From Sedimentibacter sp. zth1 (GTDB lineage: Bacteria; Bacillota; Clostridia; Tissierellales; Sedimentibacteraceae), in NCBI RefSeq assembly GCF_017352195.1, contig NZ_CP071445.1, positions 2,914,001 through 2,978,000 of the forward strand: a DNA stretch of 64,000 bases, in the 5' to 3' direction. This document shows positions 53,947 through 61,065 of this stretch, piece after piece. The position numbers and the translations under genes are program-made. Position 1 is the first letter of the stretch, and the number at the start of each line of letters is the position of its first letter. Below the pieces are notes generated by a model. It did not search any database and was not told the origin of the DNA. It saw nothing but the letters and a program-made list of their open reading frames with translations.

Positions 53947-54056
53947 TGTTTGAAAAATGTTTGCTATTACAAAATCAGTCTAAATGTAATAAATGTGTCT
54001 TCGAGTAAAAAACTACATTTCAAAGGTAGTTTAGAAAGCATAAATTAAATAAAATG

Positions 54057-54085
54057 TTGTTGCATCAATTAATAAATGTTATAAT
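54057..54085 (+). promoter_or_regulatory. Promoter of the ABC-F gene
   Basis: TTGTTG (54057-54062) and TATAAT (54080-54085) are 17 bases apart, 58 bases before the start codon. The leader is too short for the uORF attenuators known from some antibiotic-resistance ABC-F genes. Confidence 0.5.
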
Positions 54086-54143
54086 TATCTATAATATAGC
54101 AAAAAAAATTATAGGATAAAGGTATATTTTAAAGGATATTGAA

Positions 54144-56090
54144 ATGATTGAAATTGGAATTAGTAATTTAGCAAAAAGTTTTGGTGTTGATAAAATATTT
54201 GAAAATATAACATTTGATATTAAGGAAAAAGAAAGAGTTGGTATAGTAGGTAAAAATGGTGTAGGTAAAACTACACTTATGAAAATTATATATGGTGATG
54301 AGGATGCTTCTAATGGCCAAGTTAGTATTAGAAAAGGTTTAAAAATTGGCTATTTAGAGCAGGTTCCAAATTATAGTGAAGATGTTTTGGCTATTGATAT
54401 TTTGCATGAAGCATTTAGAGATGTCTATTGTCTGGAAAAGGAAATGGAAAACTTGCAGAATGAGTTTTCTAAGCATTTTGGTAATGAATTAGACATACTT
54501 GTGAAAAAATTTAGTGCAATACAGGACGAATATGAACTTAAGGGCGGATATAGATTAAAAGAAAAATTTAATAAGGTTATAGCTGGTTTGAATATAGCTC
54601 AGAACTTATTAAACAGTAAATTTAAACTTCTTAGCGGTGGAGAAAAGACAAGAATAGTGTTAGGTAAAATATTATTAGAAAACCCGGATATTCTTTTACT
54701 TGATGAGCCATCTAATCATCTTGATATAAAGTCGGTTGAGTGGTTAGAACAGTATTTATCAACATATGAAGGTACTGTGGTCATTATTTCTCACGACAGA
54801 TATTTTCTTGATAATGTTGCTACTAAAATTGTTGAAATAACAAGTGATAGCGCTGATGTGTATTTAGGGAACTATTCTAAATATGTCATTCAAAAGGAGC
54901 TTAAATTTATTCAGGCTATGAAGGAGTATGAAGCTCAGCAAAGAAAAGTGAATAAGATGGAAGAACAGATACATCGTTATCGTGTATGGGGAGAAATGCG
55001 TGACAGCGATAAAATGTACAGGCGTGCCAAGGAACTTGAAAAAAGACTTGCAAAAATGGATGAGATTAAAAGACCTGTTAAAGATAAAAAAATCAAAAGT
55101 TTTTCCTTAACTACTCAGGGCAGAAGCGGAAATGATGTTATAGTAATTGACAATGTAAGTAAATCTTTTGATGATAAAGAATTGTTTACAGATGCTTCAA
55201 TGACTGTGTTTTATAAAGATAGTCTGTGTATTTTAGGTGAAAATGGTACTGGAAAATCAACTCTTATTAAAATGATTTTAGGGAGTATGTCTTATGATAC
55301 AGGTAACATCAAATTAGGTAGCAGAATACAAATAGGTTATCTTCCTCAGGATGTTAGATTTGAGAATGAAGAAGACAAAGTTGTGGATTACTTTTCATAT
55401 AAATATGGTATTTCCACAAGTGAAGCTAGGAAAGAGTTAGCAAAAATTTTATTTTTTGAAGATGATGTGTATAAAAAAATAAAAACACTTTCTGGAGGAG
55501 AAAAAACAAGACTTAAGCTGTTAACAATCATGTATGAAAAATCAAATGTTTTGATACTTGATGAGCCAACTAATCACTTAGATATAGAATCAAGAGAGTC
55601 ATTAGAGGAAGATTTGATAAACTATGATGGAACAATCATTTTTGTTTCGCATGATAGATACTTTATTGACAAGGTTGCAACAAGGATTGTAGAAATAGAA
55701 AATAATAGATTCAAAGTATATGACTTTGATTACGAAGGATACAAAGAGCAGAAGAACAGAGTTATTGAAGAATTAAAAGAGGCAAATGATAATTGTATTA
55801 ATTTAGAAACAAAGACTGTGTCGGAATCAAAAGAGGATTATCAAAAGAAAAAAGAAGATGCAAGACGTATTAAAAAGAAAAAACGTGACTTAAAAAAATT
55901 AGAAGATACTATTATGACTACTGAAGAAGAACTAAAAACTACTGAAAAACTTTTGTATAGTAATAGAAAAGATATTGATTTAAATGAAATTCATATTAAG
56001 TATACTAATTTAAAAGAAAATTTAAATAAAATGTACGAAGAATTAGATTGTATGTATGAGGATGAAGAAATTCAACAATTTTTAGAGTAG
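54144..56090 (+). CDS. ABC-F family ATPase
   Basis: A 648-residue soluble protein with two ATPase domains and no membrane segments. Domain 1: GKNGVGKTTLMK, LSGGEKTRIVLGKILLENP, LLLDEPSNHLD. Domain 2: GENGTGKSTLIK, LSGGEKTRLKLL, LILDEPTNHLD. The linker between them (about residues 250-315, YEAQQRKVNKMEEQIHRYRV) is the P-site-tRNA-interacting motif, and a C-terminal coiled coil rich in Lys/Glu (from about residue 545) is present. The layout matches the Uup/YdiF subgroup of ribosome-associated translation factors rather than a drug-specific protector. The ATG follows AAAGGA. Confidence 0.93.
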   Translation: MIEIGISNLAKSFGVDKIFENITFDIKEKERVGIVGKNGVGKTTLMKIIYGDEDASNGQVSIRKGLKIGYLEQVPNYSEDVLAIDILHEAFRDVYCLEKEMENLQNEFSKHFGNELDILVKKFSAIQDEYELKGGYRLKEKFNKVIAGLNIAQNLLNSKFKLLSGGEKTRIVLGKILLENPDILLLDEPSNHLDIKSVEWLEQYLSTYEGTVVIISHDRYFLDNVATKIVEITSDSADVYLGNYSKYVIQKELKFIQAMKEYEAQQRKVNKMEEQIHRYRVWGEMRDSDKMYRRAKELEKRLAKMDEIKRPVKDKKIKSFSLTTQGRSGNDVIVIDNVSKSFDDKELFTDASMTVFYKDSLCILGENGTGKSTLIKMILGSMSYDTGNIKLGSRIQIGYLPQDVRFENEEDKVVDYFSYKYGISTSEARKELAKILFFEDDVYKKIKTLSGGEKTRLKLLTIMYEKSNVLILDEPTNHLDIESRESLEEDLINYDGTIIFVSHDRYFIDKVATRIVEIENNRFKVYDFDYEGYKEQKNRVIEELKEANDNCINLETKTVSESKEDYQKKKEDARRIKKKKRDLKKLEDTIMTTEEELKTTEKLLYSNRKDIDLNEIHIKYTNLKENLNKMYEELDCMYEDEEIQQFLE

Positions 56091-56119
56091 TTGCAAAATT
56101 AAAATATAATTTTGCAACT
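56089..56119. terminator. Hairpin between convergent genes
   Basis: AGTTGCAAAATT and AATTTTGCAACT pair perfectly around AAAATAT. It starts at the last base of the ABC-F stop codon. T-runs are poor. Confidence 0.6.
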
Positions 56120-56128
56120 AATTTCTAT

Positions 56129-56653
56129 TTATGCTCCATAGGTTTTGGTTAGTGAATCCATAAAAAGATTAAGTTTAGGTGGGCTGAATGTAAAGGTGAA
56201 AAATAGTGAAATAAAAAACATAATTCCTATTGTACATAATATGTTGCAATTTTTTGATTTATATTTGTCACTATTTAGTATTTTTAGACTTAAGCGATAA
56301 GTTATTATTACAGAAATTATAAAAATTAAAACGTCTATGATTACAAAATTGCTTCCGATAATTCCTGAATAGGTGTAAAAAGATATTACTATAAATATCA
56401 TTCCTATCAGAACAGATATAAATTTAGCGCAAATAAAATTATTATAATTTCTGCCATAGTAAATATATTCTATTATAGCAAATGCTATAACAGGGAAAAA
56501 TAATAATTTTAAATGTTCCCAGACACTTTCATTTACTGCGCTAAAAAGTGCTACAACATCATTGCTTCCCGACCATGAATAAGCAAAATGCAATATAGTT
56601 CCTAAAACAATTGTGAAAACAGCACCTATTATATGTATATTTTTTATTTTCAT
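56129..56653 (-). CDS. DUF6512-like small membrane protein
   Basis: A 174-residue protein with five predicted membrane helices. The N-terminal AVFTIVLGTILHFAYSWSGS and the following AVNESVWEHLKLLFFPV are, from memory, the conserved core of DUF6512. Conserved His and acidic residues at the membrane border (LHFAYSW, NESVWEHLK) suggest a channel or enzyme, but the role is unknown. The ATG follows GGAGGTATAA. Confidence 0.8.
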   Translation of the reverse strand: MKIKNIHIIGAVFTIVLGTILHFAYSWSGSNDVVALFSAVNESVWEHLKLLFFPVIAFAIIEYIYYGRNYNNFICAKFISVLIGMIFIVISFYTYSGIIGSNFVIIDVLIFIISVIITYRLSLKILNSDKYKSKNCNILCTIGIMFFISLFFTFTFSPPKLNLFMDSLTKTYGA

Positions 56654-56756
56654 ATATATTTATACCTCCAAATTTTAATATACTTATTAGATAATATGTT
56701 CATTAATTTGGAATAAATACCTAATAAAAGAGAAATATTTATATTAATATATTTAA

Positions 56757-56789
56757 CATATTGACGTATTTCAATATATTGAGTATAAT
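56757..56789 (+). promoter_or_regulatory. arsR promoter with operator
   Basis: TTGACG (56761-56766) and TATAAT (56784-56789) are 17 bases apart. CATATTGACGTATTTCAAT (56757-56775) covers the -35 box and contains the inverted repeat ATTGA-N6-TCAAT. The layout matches the permease promoter at 48404 base for base in spacing. Confidence 0.78.
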
Positions 56790-56822
56790 TTATATAAACA
56801 AATAAATGGAAGAGTGATTAGA

Positions 56823-57098
56823 ATGGAAAATAAATATACTAAAAATGCAAAAAAATTCAAAGCTTTGGCTGATCCTAATAGATTAATTATATTGGATATG
56901 TTGTCATCGGGTGAAAAATGTGCATGCAAATTATTAGAAGAACTTAATATAAACCAATCAACACTTTCACACCACATGAGTGTATTATGTGATGCGGGTA
57001 TAGTAGATAACTATAAAGAAGGAAAATGGACACATTATTCGATATCAAAAAGTGGTTGCGAAAAATTAATAGATATAGTAAATAAAATCAAAGATTAG
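56823..57098 (+). CDS. arsR: ArsR/SmtB family metalloregulatory repressor
   Basis: A 91-residue winged-helix repressor. KFKALADPNRLIILDML opens the fold, GEKCACKLLEELNINQ carries the Cys-x-Cys of the alpha-3N/alpha-3 arsenite site, and STLSHHMSVLCDAGIV is the recognition helix. ArsR proteins release DNA when As(III) or related thiophilic ions bind. I chose ATG 56823, which follows GGAAGAG by 8 bases, over GTG 56814. Its promoter site recurs before the ArsP-like permease and the thioredoxin-like/CobW genes, so it probably controls all three as well as itself. Confidence 0.92.
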   Translation: MENKYTKNAKKFKALADPNRLIILDMLSSGEKCACKLLEELNINQSTLSHHMSVLCDAGIVDNYKEGKWTHYSISKSGCEKLIDIVNKIKD

Positions 57099-57104
57099 AA
57101 AGCA

Positions 57105-57560
57105 TTAATAAATAAGATACTTAGCAATTGATTTGATTGCAAGTGATATTGTAAACTGAAATAATGACAATATGAAAGACAACATAACAAAGCCTACATG
57201 ACCGATATTAAAGAGGATTATTAAAATAAATTGACCTATCACTACAATTAGAGAATCTAAAGATAATATTACTGATATTTTGTTTAGGATATTACTGACA
57301 GCGTTTTTGTTAGTAGAAATTTCTGATTTAGTTATTTTATAAAAATTAATTATGCAAATGGCATGTGGAATGAAAACAAATGAAAAATATATAAAGCACG
57401 GAATTATATAAATAGTATTTATAGCATTGAAACTTATTGTATCTTTAGTAAAAATATAAAGAAAAATTGCGAATAATGTTAGAGAAATTGTGTATGTTAC
57501 ACATGTTATTTTAATCAACATAGAAATATTATACTTTTTTTCATTAAAAAAAGTTTTCAT
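57105..57560 (-). CDS. Four-helix membrane protein of unknown function
   Basis: A 151-residue protein with four predicted membrane helices (CVTYTISLTLFAIFLYIF, IIPCFIYFSFVFIPHAICII, VILSLDSLIVVIGQFILII, GFVMLSFILSLFQFTISLAI). No family recognised. ATG 57560 follows GGAGGTAAGT, and the upstream TTG overlaps that site. Its gene converges on arsR with a gap of only 6 bases and no clear terminator between. Confidence 0.7.
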   Translation of the reverse strand: MKTFFNEKKYNISMLIKITCVTYTISLTLFAIFLYIFTKDTISFNAINTIYIIPCFIYFSFVFIPHAICIINFYKITKSEISTNKNAVSNILNKISVILSLDSLIVVIGQFILIILFNIGHVGFVMLSFILSLFQFTISLAIKSIAKYLIY

Positions 57561-57687
57561 ACTTACCTCCAAATATATTTTATAATTTCACTATATCATT
57601 TAATAAAATTAATGTCAACAAATAATTATCGACAAACGATAAATATATATTTATTATCAATACTAATATTTTATATATATTAAAGCA

Positions 57688-57731
57688 AAAAAAGGTTCTA
57701 GTCATTAGAAGTAATGATTAGAACCTTTTTT
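57688..57731. terminator. Strong terminator of the carrier gene
   Basis: AAAAAGGTTCTAGTCATT and AATGATTAGAACCTTTTT pair with one mismatch around AGAAGT. It can stop transcription on both strands. Confidence 0.88.
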
Positions 57732-57745
57732 GTTATATATTTAAT

Positions 57746-59107
57746 TTAAAAAATTAGTAAACATCCACAAATTATAACACCTGAGAACAATAATGTTATT
57801 ACACAATATCCCATGATGTCTTTAGCAGATAATCCTGCTATACCCAATGCTGGTAAAGCCCAGAATGGTTGTATCATGTTAGTCCATGCATCACCCCATG
57901 CAATTGCCATCGCTGTTTTAGCTGGAGAAACACCAATCTTTAATGCTGCTGGCATCATTATAGGTCCTTGAACTGCCCATTGTCCACCACCAGATGGTAC
58001 AAAGAAGTTTACAATACCTGCTGAAAGGAAAGTGAATAGTGGGAATGTAGTAGTATTTGCAATGCTAACAAAAGCATTAGATATCACTGCTGCCAATGAA
58101 ACTCCACCAATTGCAGCTCCAGTCATCATACCTTGAATTCCTGCATAGAATGGGAATTGCAGTAAAACACCAGAACAACCTTTTGTTGAGTCAATAAATG
58201 CATCTATATATTTTCTGATATTGCCATGTAATATCATTCCTACAAAAAGGAATATAAAGTTTACAAAGTTTAAGTTCAATGAATTTAAACCGTTTTTTGA
58301 TATATTGTATAATATGAAAACAACACCAAATGCTACAGTAATAAGCCATAATATTTTGCTATGTTCTATCTTGTCAGCAGGAGTCTTTATTTCATATACT
58401 TTTTCTTTTTCTTCTACTAGTAAAGCAGGGTCAACTTCTATTGTATGTTCTTTATCGGGCATCATTGCTCTACACACAAAGGGTATTCCAATAACAAGAA
58501 GTCCAGAAATAACTAAGCTCATTGGAGAAAAAATAGTCATTGAAGTTGAAATTGCTTCTGTTAAGGCACCACCAGTATTAGCTACAACAGTTGAACCGTC
58601 AGCTAATGTTGTAACAGTAGAAATATTAAGTGGTATAGAACCTGACATACCACCATGCCATACAACAAATCCTGAATAGGCAGTTGCTATAAGTAATCTA
58701 TAATCAACACCTTTTACTTGTTTAGCCATTTCTTTTGCTAGAAGTGCACCAATAACTAATCCGAATCCCCAATTTATCCAACAGCAAATAATAGATACTA
58801 CTGCTGTTAACATGATAGCTCTACCAGGTGTTTTTGCACGGGAAGCTATTTTTTTTAGTAAATTTTGAAATACGTTAGCCTTTGCCATTGTGTTACCAAG
58901 AACTAGTACCAAAGCCATTTGCATTGAGAATGCTAATAGTCCCCAGAAGCCTCCAGCCCAGTTTAAAAGCATTGCTAGTGGACCTTGACCTGTAAAAATT
59001 ATACCAGCTACAAAAACCACGATAGTTAATATAATCGCAAATATAAATGGATCTGGCAAGAACTTGTTCATTACGGATACACATCCGTTTGTAAATTTTT
59101 TAAACAT
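57746..59107 (-). CDS. Short-chain fatty acid carrier (AtoE/TIGR00366 family)
   Basis: A 453-residue protein with about 12 membrane helices and the family's motifs NKFLPDPFIFAIILTIVVF, INWGFGLVIGALLAKEMAK, GFVVWHGGMSGSIPL, NFFVPSGGGQWAVQGPI and GDAWTNMIQPFWALPALGIA. It would take up or exchange short-chain acids such as butyrate, acetoacetate or crotonate with protons. I chose ATG 59107, 7 bases after GGAGG. The upstream in-frame ATG overlaps that site. No CoA-transferase genes are adjacent. It has its own promoter at 59253-59280 and a long leader. Confidence 0.93.
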   Translation of the reverse strand: MFKKFTNGCVSVMNKFLPDPFIFAIILTIVVFVAGIIFTGQGPLAMLLNWAGGFWGLLAFSMQMALVLVLGNTMAKANVFQNLLKKIASRAKTPGRAIMLTAVVSIICCWINWGFGLVIGALLAKEMAKQVKGVDYRLLIATAYSGFVVWHGGMSGSIPLNISTVTTLADGSTVVANTGGALTEAISTSMTIFSPMSLVISGLLVIGIPFVCRAMMPDKEHTIEVDPALLVEEKEKVYEIKTPADKIEHSKILWLITVAFGVVFILYNISKNGLNSLNLNFVNFIFLFVGMILHGNIRKYIDAFIDSTKGCSGVLLQFPFYAGIQGMMTGAAIGGVSLAAVISNAFVSIANTTTFPLFTFLSAGIVNFFVPSGGGQWAVQGPIMMPAALKIGVSPAKTAMAIAWGDAWTNMIQPFWALPALGIAGLSAKDIMGYCVITLLFSGVIICGCLLIF

Positions 59108-59505
59108 AATTATGTCCTCCATTGGTTTCTTTTATGTAAATTGAAAAAATATTAACATATACAAGTAAAAAACATATATAAATAAATGCAAAAATTTAAC
59201 ATTAAAACATAAAATATACTTGATATATCAACAAATATTCAACTTCGTAATAAGTATACCATATGTTAAAAAAATGTCAATGTAATCTTTAACTTTTCTT
59301 AAACAACTTATAAAAAATTAAATAGAATAAAAATAAGATAATATAAATATAAGATTTATCTTATTAACCTTATTAAATAAACTTATTTTATAATACAAAA
59401 GTTGCAATTGTTAAAATATATATTAACGATAGCGACTTTTATATTTATGTTCATATAGAACTTAATATTAATAAACACAGTAAGAAAGATAAAATATAAA
59501 AATTT
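59108..59505. other. Divergent intergenic region
   Basis: AT-rich. Holds the promoter and leader of about 145 bases of the carrier gene on the minus strand. No further gene or RNA is recognised. Confidence 0.5.
59253..59280 (-). promoter_or_regulatory. Promoter of the short-chain fatty acid carrier gene
   Basis: On the minus strand TTGACA (59280-59275) and TATACT (59258-59253) are 16 bases apart. Confidence 0.65.
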
Positions 59506-59538
59506 CATATTGACAATTGTCAATGTGAATAATATAAT
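59506..59538 (+). promoter_or_regulatory. Promoter and operator of the thioredoxin-like/cobW operon
   Basis: TTGACA (59510-59515) and TATAAT (59533-59538) are 17 bases apart. ATTGACAATTGTCAAT (59509-59524) is a perfect 16-bp palindrome over the -35 box, and CATATTGAC at its left end equals the arsR and permease sites. Confidence 0.78.
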
Positions 59539-59588
59539 AAAATTATCTTAAAGAGGAAAACATAATTTATATAATTGTGGAGGTTAAA

Positions 59589-59927
59589 ATGTCGATATTC
59601 AATTTAAAAAAAGAAAAAAGCACTGAAAAAAAAAGTACAGGTGAAAATGTATCAGAAAATATAAATAAATCAAATTCTACAAGTTGTTTATCAATAAAGA
59701 TATTAGGAAGTGGCTGTGACAAGTGTGATGATTTGAAAAATAATACAGATGAAGCCATAAAGGAATTAAATATAAATGCAACTGTTGAACATGTAGAGGA
59801 TTTGGTGGAAATTGTGAAATATGGTGTTATGAGTTCACCTGCTCTTGTAGTAAATGAAAAGGTTGTTTCTCTTGGAAGAGTTCTTAAAAAACAAGAAGTA
59901 GAAGAAATATTAAAAAAATATATATAG
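59589..59927 (+). CDS. Small thioredoxin-fold protein
   Basis: A 112-residue paralogue of the protein at 49583. After a Lys/Glu/Ser-rich tail of about 30 residues lies the thioredoxin-fold domain: SIKILGSGCDKCDDLKNNTD with redox pair CDKC, cis-proline VMSSPALVVNEKVVSLGRVL, and KKQEVEEILKKYI. The N-terminal CCC cluster of the paralogue is missing. It precedes a CobW-type GTPase gene by 13 bases, so the two form an operon under the ArsR-like operator. ATG 59589 follows GGAGG. Confidence 0.9.
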   Translation: MSIFNLKKEKSTEKKSTGENVSENINKSNSTSCLSIKILGSGCDKCDDLKNNTDEAIKELNINATVEHVEDLVEIVKYGVMSSPALVVNEKVVSLGRVLKKQEVEEILKKYI

Positions 59928-59940
59928 CACGAGGTGTAAA

Positions 59941-60876
59941 ATGGCAAATGAAAAAATAAATTTATATGTTCTAACTGGATTTTTAGGTTCAGGCAAAACT
60001 ACAGTTCTTCTAAATATATTAGATGCACTAAAAGAAGAACGAGTTGGAGTTATCCAAAATGAATTTGGAAAGTTAGGTATTGATGGAGATATCATTAGAA
60101 AAGATAACATTGAAATGGTCGAGATAAACAAAGGCTCAATATTTTGCTCTTGTTTAAAGTTATCATTTGTTCAAGCGCTTGCTGAAATGTCCAAGCAAAA
60201 TCTGAAATATCTATTTGTAGAAAGTTCAGGATTAGCTGATCCTTCTAATATTGAGGAAATACTAAAAGGTGTAGAAGCATTATCTGGCGGTGCTTATGAA
60301 TTTAAAGGAGCTATTTGTCTTATAGATGCTGTGAATTTCGAAGAACAATTAAATGACATAGAAACAGTAAATAGACAATTAAAACACTGCAATATGGCAA
60401 TAATCAATAAAATTGACTTGGTAGATGATAATAAAATCGAGGATTTGATAAAGAGTGTAAGAGTGGTTAATCCTGTTTGTGAAATTGAAAAAACATCCTT
60501 TGGAAAATTAAATTATGATTTTTTAACTAAAGATTTACTTCTATACAAATGGGCTGAGTGCGAAGAAACAACAAATTCAGTACAAAACAAGCCTAAAACT
60601 TTGATTTTAAATTATTATAAAAGTATAGAAAAAGAAAAATTGAACAGTTTTTTAAACATAATAAAAAAACATTGCTATAGGTTAAAAGGTTTCTTTGATA
60701 TAGACGGTGAGTGGAATCAGGTTGATGTAGTAGGAGACCAAATAGACTACAAGCCATGTGAACAAAAGCAACATTCTGAAATGGTTGTAATTAGTAAAGT
60801 TGGCCCAGCAATCATTAAGACTCTGTTTACGACTTGGGAAGAAACAGTTGGAGATAAAGTAGAAATTAAAAACTAA
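59941..60876 (+). CDS. CobW/G3E family metallochaperone GTPase
   Basis: A 311-residue G3E GTPase: Walker A VLTGFLGSGKTTVLLN (near residue 10), switch QNEFGKLGIDG, the metal-binding cysteine motif as KGSIFCSCLKLSF (C-x-C rather than the full C-x-C-C), VESSGLADPSNI, and base-recognition NKIDLV. The C-terminal CobW_C-like domain is present (to about residue 305). Such proteins deliver metal ions using GTP. The operon with a thioredoxin-fold protein under an ArsR-type operator suggests a part in metal or metalloid stress. The ATG follows GAGGTG. Confidence 0.9.
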   Translation: MANEKINLYVLTGFLGSGKTTVLLNILDALKEERVGVIQNEFGKLGIDGDIIRKDNIEMVEINKGSIFCSCLKLSFVQALAEMSKQNLKYLFVESSGLADPSNIEEILKGVEALSGGAYEFKGAICLIDAVNFEEQLNDIETVNRQLKHCNMAIINKIDLVDDNKIEDLIKSVRVVNPVCEIEKTSFGKLNYDFLTKDLLLYKWAECEETTNSVQNKPKTLILNYYKSIEKEKLNSFLNIIKKHCYRLKGFFDIDGEWNQVDVVGDQIDYKPCEQKQHSEMVVISKVGPAIIKTLFTTWEETVGDKVEIKN

Positions 60877-60895
60877 AAGAATAGTTTAAATAAGC

Positions 60896-60927
60896 AAAGC
60901 TCAGAACATTAATTGTTCTGAGCTTTT
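60896..60927 (+). terminator. Terminator of the thioredoxin-like/cobW operon
   Basis: AAAGCTCAGAACA and TGTTCTGAGCTTT pair perfectly around TTAAT, followed by TT. Confidence 0.9.
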
Positions 60928-61065
60928 TACTTATTCGCAATTTACTTTACAAAAATAAGTAGAGCAAGAATTAGCTCTATTTTTTTGAGTCAAATTAAAT
61001 TACAAATATTTATAAAAATATATATTTATGGTATAATGTAGACAATAAAGTAGGGGGTGATTTAA

